Of a stretch of 64,000 nucleotides of DNA, positions 11,472 to 23,356 are shown piece by piece. Source of the stretch: Hofstenia miamia (lineage: Eukaryota; Xenacoelomorpha; Acoela). Each line of letters starts with the position of its first letter. Position 1 is the first letter of the stretch. The stretch is taken from NCBI GenBank assembly GCA_004352715.1, contig SCFE01000077.1, positions 579,543-643,542 on the forward strand, read 5' to 3'. The notes beneath the pieces are model-generated. The model ran no database searches and was not told the DNA's origin. It worked only from the letters and a program-made list of their open reading frames with translations. Position numbers and translations under genes: made by a program.

Positions 11472-12000
11472 ATAATAAATAGGAAGGTATGCTACCATTC
11501 ACCCGAGTACATAGGAAAATGCGATTCTGCAATAACGTTGTGAACTGAGAGAGTTTGTATGAGGAGATGTGTTCCACAATATTTAGAAACTGCATGTTTC
11601 TGCGATTGAGTCTATTTTTTAAAATCTTTCTATAGCATTGAAGTCGGGAAACCTTGATGGCCAGTCAATAACTTGAAAGTTGAGGGCCACAAAAAATTCC
11701 TCATTGCCAAAGATGATTGTGTGGAAGCATTATCCGGTTAGAAATTTTTTGCATGCTGCATAATTGGAAATAAATATAGCTCTAGAGATTCAATGCATGA
11801 CGGGGGCGTCACTACCTTAAAAAATGTGCGATTAGTGTACAATGCTCCCCAAACCACCCCCCACTTGACGACGAAGGGTTGCTTCTGAAGATCATGCCAG
11901 TAATATTTTGTGCCACCGTGCCTATCTAAATTCCAAATCTGACTCATATTAGTACTGCAAAATGCCACTCATCCAGCCTTGAAAGCCTCATTATAGGTGA
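11472..12000 (-). pseudogene. Tc1-like transposase remnant
   Basis: Read on minus, the pieces fall in the order of a Tc1/IS630-type DDE transposase. First comes NLDRHGGTKYYWHDLQKQ with the 'VVWGALYTNRTFF' strand (11738-11968), matching the usual 'fnlDGpDg..yYwhDlrk...vWGa.s' region. Next is a remnant of the second catalytic Asp motif (DNAS.H) near 11725. Then VIDWPSRFPDFNAIERF around 11625-11680 supplies the 'WPa.SPDlNpIE' segment with the third acidic residue. A C-terminal helix, ISSYKLSQFTTLLQNRI, ends near 11480. Frames shift between pieces. The hAT element is inserted just after its C-terminus. Convincing terminal inverted repeats were not found. Confidence 0.75.
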
Positions 12001-12513
12001 ATTTTCCACCAATTCTTATTTCTTACTGTTGAGTACGCGCAGAAATTTTGAGCAGACTTAGTTGTTCCGGAAGCTGCTCTGCATAAATTAGAGTGAATCG
12101 TAGTATTACTTGCGATTAAAATTGATTCGAAATTTTGAAAATAATTGATTCCATGTGTTGCCATTCCTTCTTGTTTTTAAAATCACTATTTTGCACATCT
12201 TACCTCAGTGCTTCGTCCGGTGTAATTGGTATGCAAAAATAATTTTACTGCAAGATAAAAAGCATAATTTGTACGGTATTCCAACAATTACATTTATCGT
12301 ACTATATATAAATGGCTAGTAGTTTGTAACTAAAGTGTTTCTAATTCGTGTTATTAGTTTAAAATCCAAAATAGCAAAAGTTTAAGTTGTATCTGTGTAA
12401 AAATCAATAATAGTGTGCATATTCACAGTTTTAAAAACCCTTAGGGGTAATAAATTTTTACATGGACACTGTTCATCATCTACAGAAAATATAAAATACA
12501 TTTCAATTTTTCC

Positions 12514-12531
<18 letters not shown>
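12001..12531. other. No recognisable gene
   Basis: AT-rich sequence upstream (in the minus sense) of the Tc1-like remnant. A transposon terminus may lie near 12270 ('gtacggtattccaacaatta'), but no partner was found. Confidence 0.3.
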
Positions 12532-12549
<18 letters not shown>

Positions 12550-12669
12550 CTTCATCGATAANNNNNNNNNNNNNNNNNNNNNNNNNNNNNNNNNNNNNNN
12601 NNNNNNNNNNNNNNNNNNNNNNNNNNNNNNNNNNNNNNNTATATATATATATATAATCTTCATCGATAA
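12532..12669. other. 78-bp N gap inside (AT)n, with identical 30-bp flanks
   Basis: Ns run from 12562 to 12639. The 30 bases before the gap (12532-12561) and after it (12640-12669) are the same: an (AT)n run ending in 'aatcttcatcgataa'. The gap is probably an unmerged contig overlap, with a real gap length below zero. Confidence 0.85.
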
Positions 12670-13524
12670 AAGTCGAATGTAAAATTTAATTGGGTTCAAA
12701 AGATCAAACAACATGCATTCATTGTAAAAGTCATCAGCCACAAGAACAACAGGACACAAAACCAAAACAATATTGTGAAAAATACATAGACTCACAAATA
12801 TTCTTATTGAAGCCCGGAAATCACTCCATAAGTATTTCTAGTTTCATTAGCACTATTTGCAACAGGATATTTTTATCTGTTAAACTCAGAGAAGGGGTGG
12901 TTTCAGCCCCTCCTAATAAAAATGTTCCTCCTAAAGCTGTTTGTATGAAACTTTGTACATTATTAAAGCAATCGTTCCTCTACAGAATGAGATCATTATA
13001 TAGGTGATGACGTCGTTGTTATGTTGATGACGTGACTATTTTCAATGATAGGTAACGAATAACTGTTGATTTTTGAAATGTTGGACATTTTCAATAGCTT
13101 CATGTGCGACTGGCAAATAGGATTATCATGTTTTTCAATGACATAGAGACCATTACAAAAATAAACAGTAAAACGTAGCAAGATCTCCTTAATATATTCA
13201 GAGTATTGAATTTAAACACCATTTTTTCATTACTAAACACCAAAAATCAATAATATAATTGCACAATGTATGCATTATACTGTCTCATGTTGATTTGTAT
13301 AATTTTACTATGAAATATCCAAGATTTAAAGTCCCCCTAAATATTTTGCAACACTATTGTTTTAATTCGGCGTGCTGTTAATCGAGTTATCTTTGGTCAT
13401 ATCACTAATGAATATATACACTTTGATTTAGAATGTAATAAAATTTCTCGAAAATACACGAACCTACATAAAAAATAATATTGCTGAACACTTTCTGCGA
13501 ACTAACTTGACAAGAATGTGTTGG
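12670..13524. other. No recognisable gene; candidate 3' flank of the desaturase
   Basis: No coding region with domain support was found. The sequence lies downstream of the desaturase in its sense, so the 3' UTR and polyadenylation site should be here or in 13.5-13.9 kb, but I cannot place them. Confidence 0.35.
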
Positions 13525-13761
13525 CACTAACAAACTTAGGAGGCCGAATATAAAGCACAAAAACTGAGAACACACTTCAAATAACAAATTTCAATTTTAG
13601 CAAATCGCGACACTAGTCCATGTATGCCATTCAATGGAATTANCACTAACAAACTTAGGAGGCCGAATATAAAGCACAAAAACTGAGAACACAATTCAAA
13701 TAACAAATTTCAATTTTAGCAAATCACAACACTAGTCCATGTATGCCATTCAATGGAATTA
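13525..13761. repeat. 118-bp direct duplication across a single N
   Basis: Bases 13525-13642 and 13644-13761 are nearly identical, beginning 'cactaacaaacttaggaggc' and ending 'catgtatgccattcaatgga' 'att'. They are joined by one N at 13643. As at 4521, an unmerged contig join is the simplest reading. Confidence 0.8.
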
Positions 13762-13781
13762 ATCCAAGATCACTCTCAATA

Positions 13782-13886
13782 TCAACACATACAAAAACCA
13801 AAACGGATTTTATTCCTAATTTCCCTTAAATATCTCAATTCACTTCAAAGACAACATGAGATCATGCGGATGTATAACCACTTACA
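13782..13886 (-). promoter_or_regulatory. Possible extra splice donor at the stop codon and alternative last exon
   Basis: The TAA that ends exon 7 lies within CTGTAAGTGG, a near-ideal splice donor (GT at 13885-13884). Family members usually run about 20 residues beyond this point. Using the donor, short introns to acceptors at 13843 or 13834 would add 16-19 codons, ending at TGA 13784-13782. The added residues do not clearly match the family C-terminus, so either the protein really ends at 13882 or the true last exon lies elsewhere. The acceptor choice is inference. Confidence 0.35.
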
Positions 13887-16800
13887 GGTAGATGTCGATA
13901 AATCCCTGCAAAAGAGTTTTCTTAGTGTAGTTAATACCATGCTTTTCACAGAGTTCCTTTACTAAAGGAGCAACTTTGTAATAGTTGTGACGTGGCATAG
14001 TTGGGAAGAGATGGTGCTCAATTTGGTAGTTCAAATGTCCAGTAAACCAATCATTAAACCATCCGCCTTCAATGTTACACGTAGCATCCAACTAAAAAAA
14101 AATACAAATAATTTCAATTATAGTTGAATTTATAATAACTAGTGTCACACTACTTTAGAAAAAATACAAAATGACATTACGTGTTTTAACAATAAATTCT
14201 ATTGCATACATGTATGCTGTGTTCTTTATACATCATCTCAAGGAAAGTTAATGTATATACTAACATTTAGCAAAAATGTTACATTCAATAGATAAATTCC
14301 TTACTGATGATTTCAAAAAATGCATGAAACTTCAAATAATGAATGATACATACCTGAAAATTGTGATAACATTTTCCTACAATGGTTGCTATTAAAAGTA
14401 GATAGAATGCTTAAATTATCTTGTCTATAATATTTTTCTGAATTGCAAGACTACATAAGAATGTCCAGTTGAAAGTTTGATTTAGAATATTTTGAAGGGG
14501 AAGAGACAAAACTAAGTATGAAGAGTCTACAATATAACCTACAAACCCGCTTAAATCAGTTAGTAGTGTTCACGTTCACAGTGGTGGGTTAGGAATTTCC
14601 TATACCTGTATCCGAAGAAGCCTTACCCGTATACCTAAAAATTTTATTCGTACCCGCAGCAATACCTGTGGGTTCTTTTTATACTAACCAATGTGCAATA
14701 GAATTCAGAAAATATTCAATACAGCAGGAAAAAAATAATAAATGAAAAGGAAAGTATGTGAGATCTTTGGGCATCTTATAACTTAAAAGCAATAAAATAA
14801 TTTGTATCGCACAGTTAACAAATAGTTGTTCTTGCTTGGCTGAGTCATTGTAAAAGTTAAAATAATAAAATGAAATCATCTTTGTAAGGTTAAACAATTT
14901 AGACTAGGAACATGAAATGCGTTAGGAAATGGGCATCAGAGCGATTGGATCTCTAATTAAATAAAAAAATTACATCCAGTGCATGAATAATATCTAATAC
15001 CCCAAATGAAATAATGAATTTACACTTGAAACATGTCAAATGCACTCTTCAGTTATTTAAAGAGAAATTTGAATGCAATTTCAGTCTCTGTGAATTTGGT
15101 TTACAGACACTATATTTTAGAACAAAGCCAAGGGTGGTTAATTAACTGTACATAGCAGCAGTTAATGCACCATTAAACATGGAAATGTCCATTTTGACAT
15201 AAAACCTATTCTTCATTTGTGATCATTGTTAGATATGAAAAACTTTTAATAATCAGGAACTCAAAAGTTTTTTGCAAAATTACAAAAAAAATATTCAATT
15301 AATTTTGGAGATGGCTTAATGTCCATTTATTTACGATACTCTAGGGTAGAACCAGAAACGGTCATTAACAAGGCATACGAACATAAAAATACTACACCAT
15401 TTCCACGTGACATTTGGAAATTATGAACCTGCCATTAGAAATAATAATTTTAGAATTAGAAATCAAAAATTACAATCAGAAATAATCAATTAACATCTAG
15501 AAATAAAAAAATAGATTTTGAATTTAAACTTCATCATTTAGAAATGTAACTGAACGATGTTTGACAAATTCGAAATGTTATTTTTAATTTCTAAATGTAA
15601 ACTATGATTTTCTAAATGTCAGTTTAGGTTTCCAAATTAATATTGATGATTTCTACTAAATTATATATACTGAATTGAAATGGTGTAGTATTTGAGAAAT
15701 GAACATACTAAATTACATCACAACAACAATGAATTACCAAAATAAGGTTCCTAATTGGTCTATTTAATACATTAATAGAGCTCATTTTTTATCAAAGCGT
15801 TTTAATGCACTTGAACTGGTGTTTTTAGAGTGTTGATATTTAAAACTTAGCGGCCAAAAATCTGTGATGATCATATTTATAATCTGATTTGGTTAAAAAA
15901 ACTATAAATAAATTTTAAAATATATTAAAATATCTGTTTTATTATTTATATAAGTAATCCGTTTTGTTAGCTAGTAAAGTGGCATGATTTTTACTCTCAC
16001 GTTTACCTTGGCCCGTTATTGCTGAGCGAATGTTTTCAAAAGCATCATTTTTATAAAAAAATTCAGAAAACTAGCTCCGTTGTAATGCGATTTGAAGGTT
16101 ATTTCTGGCATTATAAAATCCAATTTTTGCCATTCTTTTCTGTTATTCAACAAAGTTTAGTAAGAAAGCAGAGAAATAAATCGGTTAAATAAATATATTC
16201 TATTTGCTGTTCAATGAACTTAAAAATATGGTCAACACTGTCGATAATTGACTTTTGGCACTGGTAGATTATTATTGCACTTGCGACGGGATTGTCACGA
16301 AACATATTCAAAAATTCATAGTTTGTGATATATATTTTATTTAGATTAAATTAAATATGTATTTGCCATTTTGTCAAAGATGATCAAATTTACCTGCAGA
16401 TGCAACCACGTTTGACGAAGATCTCTATTATGCTTCATCGGAATATGATTCATCTGTGTAACCCAGGTGAACCAGAAGCTTTCCAAAAATCTCACAAACA
16501 TGTAAAGACCAAAGGCGCCACCATATCCTAGAAAAGGACCGTAGCAGTAGAAATGGCGCATAAAAAACGTGATTGTGCAGAAGATGTCAATGAAGCATCG
16601 GTTTTTGATCACATGAACAATGTTTACATAGTGGAAGTAGATTGGCAGCAACAATGGAGGAAGCGTTATTAGGAAATAGTTGTGTTGGTAGTTGTAAGGC
16701 ATAAAACCCCGCTTTTTCTTTCCCCACTAAAATCGTCCGTTAATCGAAAGTTGTATGAAAAATATTACATCACGCTAATGCAACAGTTTGTAGTAAGTTA

Positions 16801-19800
16801 GGATAATGTGCAATTTATTTCGGTTACTCCAAAATGGAGAGCATAGCATTCTCTGCTAAAGCTAGCGAAGCTCTTCTCACTCTTAGCAATTTTCAACATG
16901 AGTTATGGTCCTCTCATACCGCGAAAAAATGTAAATAAAACAAAACAGATTCAAACCAATCAATAGACAGAATAATAGAACAATTCATAAAAAACGATAT
17001 ATGTACACTAAAATTATGCAATTCTGGAAGCAATCTGCTATCAAGATCCAAAACCTTGAATCTTTCTTCCATAAGAATTATGGACTAGTGGAATCCTACA
17101 AAGTGATAAAAGTCCAAAAAGTACCCGTCATTATAAAAGTTGAGTCTGGCATAACTGTCGTGTGCAGTCGTTTCGTCTTTAATCATATTAATATTAATAA
17201 TACCAGAACTTTAAGACATCTAATTGCGTTCACTATACTTAATGTCTTATAATTATAATACTACTCTAGTATCACATAAGATCTTACACTGATATATCAT
17301 TCAGTCTTATCAAAAATTTAGATATGTGAAAGTTACAACGCATTTGAAGAAATTAATAAACTCAATCATAACAAACTGAATAAAAATAAACACTACTTAA
17401 CAAACATGTAAATTTAATAAAATGTTTAACGCGTCTTCTATTATTTTATACCAATATTATTAGACAGGATATACAAGAACATAGTATTTGAGGAAAAAGT
17501 TGCACCTGCTCGTCATCTGTTCGTGATTTAGTAAATCTAAATCTATCATACAGGTGGATTGGACTAGGAAAAATTTTGCTTAGCCCACTCGTCGAAGCCC
17601 AGACTTGTCTGTGCGCTATCATGTGTTTGGAGTGATATAAGAAATAGATTATATCAAATTCACACACCAAAAACAAAAGTGGTTAGAGATATTATTAAGA
17701 ATGTATAATTCTTTCCGCAAGAGCTGCAATCTATATCTTGAAAATACTGGAGGACACGTACGCTTGGATTTAAATTAATGATTTTATATTTGTTGTAAAA
17801 TTTTTGCATATTTTAAATCGTTAGTTTTCGGTATAAGTGCCTTTAAATTGTCTCTGCTTAAAATAAGTAATTGTAAAGCATCACTGTATTATGCTAAATG
17901 TCCTGTACAAGAAAAATAAATATGTTTAATGGGTGCAAATTGGATGTTAAATAATAATTATTTATAAATTGTAAAATTTTTGCATATTTTAAATCGTTAG
18001 TTTTCGGTATAAGTGCCTTTAAATTGTCTCTGCTTAAAATAAGTAATTGTAAAGCATCACTGTATTATGCTAAATGTACAAGAAAAATAAATCTGTTTAA
18101 TGGGTGCAAATTGGATGTTAAATAATGATTTATTATAAATTGTAAAATTTTTGCATATTTTAAATCGTTAGTTTTCGGTATAAGTGCCTTTAAATTGTCT
18201 CTGCTTAAAATAAGTAATTGTAAAGCATCACTGTATTATGCTAAATGTGCGCCTGTACAAGAAAAATAAATCTGTTTAATGGGTGCAAATTGGATGTTAA
18301 ATAATGATTTATTATAAATCGTATAAACACCGTGTCGCTTCATGCAATTCTATCACAATGTAACGAAACAATCATACATGTTATGACTCATAGCAAATGC
18401 CTCTATTAACACGAAGTTCGTTGCTTACCTAATTGAAACGTAGTTTTGCAATGAAAATAGGTAAAACATTTTGATTCTTTCACAATAGAATCTTCACAGG
18501 TATTACACTTAATAACGCCAGCAAACAAATTTGCGTGTATCATCGTCAACGTCCAAAATAAATAAAAAATGAAAATATTTCAAACTTACTTCTACTGGAA
18601 AGACGGAACCAAAAAGCATAAAATATGGCATTGTAATATCAGGATCTTTAACAGCTACATTAGGTTTCGCATGGTGGCGAAAATGACGGTAATTCCACCA
18701 ATTAGAAGAAGCGGCCTACAATAAAATACATTAAAAAAATGTTTAAAGTTTGTTGACTGTTAGCAGCTAGGATTTCAACAAAGAATTTGTTTATGAGAAC
18801 ATTGCAATCTTATGCTAATTAAAGTACCTTTATATGTCCAATAACAAAGTGATGCATGGCATGGTTCAAACTAGAAGATGGAAACACAGATAAATGCCCG
18901 TAATCATGTTGATTCCAGCCAGCTTGCGCCTAAAAAGAAATTGACAAACATAAAGAAGAATGTGAGAAACCTGAAGAGTTGTTAACAGACAGCTAACAAT
19001 AATATATGTTGGCCAAGACACTCCAAAATAATAAAATATCGCCAACGACATTGCTTCCAAGGCAAATAAATGAGCCAGAAAAAGGATATAAAACAACGGA
19101 TTCGGTTTTAATAATCCCTTAGTTTCTATCAGATCACGTAACTTCCGAAAATCGACTTGATCTTCAGTCTAAACAAATCTCTAAGAAATTCGATAGATTT
19201 GCAAATTCTACATATTATACATTTTAAAACAAAAACATTGTGTAGAAGCACGATTAAAAAATGAGACTACCAACAGAGAACGTCACAACACCATCAGAGC
19301 TAGGAGAGAGGGAATTCGAGAATGCTTTAAAATCAAATGGATCAAGGTCCAGATTGCAAGTTAGTAAACGATTGAACATGAGGAAATCACAGGCATGAAT
19401 GTGAAGAGACAGCGGGGAATTTGAAGCAGAGCTTCTTTTTATGGTAAGGACAAATCCATTTGATAGCACGTTTCTGGAAACGTTCCAAGGAGTGGAACAA
19501 GGCACGAGAGGGCCACCAACAGGGAGAATTATAGAGAAGAAAAACACACGAAATGGACTTGAATAAATAGAGCTTCACGGCAGATGAAGTATTAATGGGA
19601 ACACTACGAAAGATGGCAAAGGGGGCGGAATTAGCTTTACGGGGACGAAAGGACACATGTCCAGTCTAATCTAATTTGGCAGCAAGTTGAATTCCAAGAT
19701 GAGTACGATGAGGAGACAATTTCACTGGGGCAGGCAGACCTCTTTGACATTTATAACTCAATTACATTCTGTTCAAGAAATGAGTTTCAATATAAATGTG

Positions 19801-22509
19801 AAAGCAAAGCACATAAAACAAATGCTATCCTTGGAAAAGTTTCTTAAGTTGTATGTGCTTCAGCGGCCTCAGTGATGGCCATTTAAAAAACGTTTATATT
19901 GAATTTTAAATTGATATAAATCTAAAAATAGTTCCAATTTAAGTGAATATTTATAATTTACATTAAAACAAAATAAGTCTAATCAAGGGCACACTTAATA
20001 TTAAATTAGTGTCCTTGGTCTAACAAATCAATATGTTGGCTTCCATGGAAATTTAATTCGGTCAATAAGAGAAAAATTGACTCGAATTCATTTACAACAA
20101 TGACTTAAAAGAAATTCATGACTAAATTAAGAAGCGAATAGCTTACATTGAAGTAAATATTAAACTAAGAAAAAAACCTAGTTTCCTATAACAGCTACTT
20201 TGGTTTAGCAGCCTAATGATCTATCACAATATAAATTTGTGTAGTATAGCAAATATTTATGAAGTAGTTCAAAAATTAGTATTGTTTTGGAATTGGGTCG
20301 TGTCTGAAAAATGAATCAAGTCGGCACAGGCCAGGCTCGTGACAAATACACATCTGAAAATTATTTTTACAAGAACAACTAATATTTTTGTATAATTAAT
20401 CCATAAGAAAGAAAATTTTTAAAGGTATAAATAAAAATTTTTTAAATGCTCGTAACCTTCGAAATAATGAATATATCTCACGAACTTTATGCTGTATTAT
20501 TATAAATATTAAGTATGCAAAAATGTGATGTTTTTTGAAAACGCCTGATATTTCATTGAAAATTTAATACTTTCACATAATCCAGGCTATTCCTTTATAT
20601 CACAGATCCTCATCATGGTCCATGTTGCAAGAATCTCAATTTATTACTTTTAAGCAGAACCGATTCGAACTACTAAAGACAATTAAAAACATTAAAATCC
20701 ATTAATAGAAGAATGAAAGGTTGCTTGCAAAATGAGTGAGTTTGACGTAACTCTTCAGTGGTTAATTATGGCCCTTCAATTCTCGCAGCAACAATTTGTT
20801 GAAAAAGCCCATTTGAGCCATGCCCAATCAAAGCGGACGAATTAGGCGAGCTGATTGCAATACTGCCATAATTTGTCAATAACCAAGAAATTCTAAATGT
20901 CTTAACCCTTTAATGCTACTGCTGCTCCAGAACAAAAAATATATTTTTTACCTATCATTTTGGAATATTTTGTATGTAGATACATCGAGAATAGTTTTTT
21001 AATCTATTAACTGTCATTACTGGCACCCCACTTATCTTGAAAATAAGGTGTTCCGTGATTTTAAGAAGCAGGTGTATATAAATAATATTCAAATGTATAT
21101 AAAAAATTCAAGTTTATTGTTAATGCTGAATACAAAATATAGTGAAGCAATACCAATAATATCCAAAAAATTGAAAGTTTTATATTAATTTGCATGAAAC
21201 AACTATCATACTGCTGTACGCAAACATATACCATCGAAGGCTATTCTGGATCATAAGTACAAACGAAATTTCATAAACAAGTTGTTTTAATGAAATCACA
21301 TTTGTTAGTCTTGACGCATATAGGGTCTTTGGAGATTCAGTCTCCAAAATGGAAAAACGTCATTTTATAAATTATTTTATCGTAGTCTATTGAAATTACA
21401 TAAACTGCACCCCTTTAAGTTTTATATACATAAAAAGGTTAACGCATTGGGAAAATGAAATTCGAATGGATTCGCATAACTCAGCAAAATGATTTCAAAC
21501 ATAAATCAAGCGAAGCCATAAGAAAAATCATTGGCAATGCTAGAAATATTTTCTTGGAAAGCTTTTAAATGGCTGCGCGAAAACCTCTTGTGTTTATAAA
21601 GAAATGGGTTGCCGCATGCCACTCAAAATTTCTTCTCATTTTCTTCTCAGAAAGCCTTGGTGGAGTTAATGAAGAACAAAGTGAACGATTTCACAAAGGC
21701 ATTTAAGTCTTGTAAGCTCAATTATTGTAGTAGCAAATACATGTAATGCACATGTATTTTCAAATCACATATTAATGTATATTGTCAGAATAATGACTAG
21801 TTTTTGAAAAGTACTATTGATGTACATTTGAAGAGAATCGAATCATTAAAAACATGCTGTTCGTTCAAATTGAGTGGCGAATGGCTGTTGCACTAACAAA
21901 ATCAAGTGGGACAGGAGGCTTAGACGGTAAATCGTGTTTGGCTGTAAATCGATTGGCGGAAAATCGAGAGTTTACTGTATGCTATTTCAAATGTAATCAT
22001 GTAAAAAAGTGAGGGAAACAGTAAAAAAAAATTTTTTAATATATTTTATAAAAAATGATATTACTGTTGCTATATAACAACACTATGATATTCACGTTTT
22101 ACATTTAAATGAATATTTGGAATGACTTTTATTAAAGCGAAAAACTCCTTTTACAAAACAATTTTACAAAATGAAAGTGGAAATGCCTTTAGGCTCAATA
22201 GAGTGATGAACGATCACTTACCAATTGGTCTTGGTAGTCACTAACTTCGCCCACATAAAATGCATTCATGTATTTTTTGACTTTATTAAGATCAATATGA
22301 AACGCACGCCAAGCATCCTAAAAATAATTTCAAATTTTAAAAAAATATCATACAGTTGCGTCTTCTCCAGCATAGTTATTAATAAGACTCTTCCCACCAG
22401 GATGTTTATTTGCCCAGCGCGTAATATCATAGGCAGCACCATTAATTACAATCCACTTAGTTTTCCCATCAGAATGTGCACGAACTTCCTCCCAAGTAAC
22501 AGTCGTCAT
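13882..22509 (-). CDS. Front-end fatty acid desaturase (FADS-like, cytochrome b5 fusion), 7 coding exons
   Basis: Introduces double bonds near the carboxyl end of long-chain acyl-CoA during polyunsaturated fatty acid synthesis; an endoplasmic reticulum membrane enzyme fed electrons through its own b5 domain. Exons on minus: 22509-22354, 22317-22222, 19168-18971, 18929-18828, 18715-18590, 16726-16394, 14091-13882. All six introns have GT-AG ends and phase 0, giving about 406 residues without a stop (family about 440). Exons 1-2: b5 domain with heme motif HPGG and GEDATDAWRAFH. Exon 3: membrane segments. Exon 4: histidine box 1, HDYGH. Exon 5: box 2, HFRHH. Exon 7: box 3, QIEHH. The start at 22509 (MTTVTWEEV) fits the family; an ATG at 22527 is also in frame. 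Two introns are only 36 and 41 bp. The regioselectivity (delta-5 or delta-6) cannot be told. The C-terminus is about 20 residues short; see the splice-donor entry. Confidence 0.95.
14575..14705 (+). repeat. Dispersed repeat in desaturase intron 6, also at 23900-24380
   Basis: Contains 'gtgggttaggaatttcctat' 'acctgtatccg', 'ttattcgtacccgcagcaat' and 'actaaccaatgtgcaat'. The same order occurs at 23905-23995 and continues at 24354-24380. This copy lacks the 358-bp insert present in the other, so it shows the empty site. It begins near a CAGTGG sequence, possibly a hAT-type end. Confidence 0.7.
14706..16393. other. Rest of desaturase intron 6
   Basis: AT-rich intron DNA between exons 6 and 7; no gene, RNA or further recognisable repeat was seen. 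Confidence 0.6.
17795..18318 (+). repeat. 171-176 bp tandem repeat, three copies, in desaturase intron 5
   Basis: Three head-to-tail copies start with 'gtaaaatttttgcatatttt' at 17795, 17971 and 18142. They share 'cgttagttttcggtataagt' and 'gcatcactgtattatgctaa'. Spacings are 176 and 171 bp; copies differ by small indels around 'aatgt(cctgt)acaag' and by a few substitutions. A nucleosome-sized unit inside a gene intron could be satellite-like or simply local duplication. Confidence 0.92.
19254..19690 (-). mobile_element. Non-LTR retrotransposon fragment in desaturase intron 2
   Basis: Minus-strand frames give '[20 protein letters not shown]' and 'F.LRPRKANS.FAIFR', matching the C-terminal part of the RT protein also present at 60240-61150. 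DNA-level matches (for example 'ccaccaacaaggagac' versus 'ccaccaacagggagaa') confirm the same family. Only the post-RT C-terminal region is present, with frameshifts. Same strand as the desaturase. Confidence 0.8.
19691..22221. other. Rest of desaturase intron 2
   Basis: About 2.5 kb of AT-rich intron DNA with no recognisable gene or RNA. Confidence 0.55.
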
Positions 22510-23356
22510 CTCATTTGTTCTAAACATATTAAAATCATGCAACATTTTTTGGCTTAATATAAACAATTTTTTCTATATTTATTTAAATTTTAAAGAAATT
22601 ATTTTAAAAAATTTAATGCAGAAGGCTACAATATCCCCTAAGAATAAATGGGATACCTAATTTTGATTAAAATAACATAAGTTTGTCTAATTCCTCCACT
22701 AAGCAATTGCCTAGTTACTACTATGCTAATAAAATTTTCTGAATTGTGTTTCCTTAAATTTTGCACATTGTACAATCTGTACCAAGATTTGATTTAATAG
22801 AAATAATCTAATTGAACTGATTGTGGACGCGAAGTGAAAAGAATACTACTATTTTGACAGCTGAAGAGAGCAACGCATCAGTGTCAATTTCTCTAATATT
22901 GCAATATTTTGCCGAAAATTGTTTATTAAATGATTTCAATCCTGTAAACTAATCAAATTTCTAAGCTACATATTTGTATTGAACAGCTTAATTTCACGCG
23001 CAAATTTTTACTATTCAATATTTATGTATTGTAACTCATATAAAACAGCAGCCTAATATTAAAATCAATTTACAGACATTATAAAATCACCTTTAAAAAA
23101 ATTGAATGGCTATCTCTTCAATAAATTTAGATTCCGATAAAGAAATTGTTTACAATAGATTAACTCAATAATTGGAAACTGTTTGTGGCTCATAAAATAT
23201 GCTCAAACTGTGTTTCACCATCAATGAAAAGTTGGATAGAACAAACATTCCGCAAAGAGAGCAATTTGCAAATTAAACAAATTATAATTTCCAATGAATC
23301 CCTAGCGAATGATAAAAAATGGTTGAAAGTTGTATTTAAACTGAATAGGCTCTTAA

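Noticed and set aside
13753-13965. Plus-strand frame over the desaturase 3' end
   Set aside because: It is antisense to the QIEHH exon, which has clear family support on minus.
14679-14897. 72-codon minus frame in intron 6
   Set aside because: Lies in intron and partly in a dispersed repeat; no domain.
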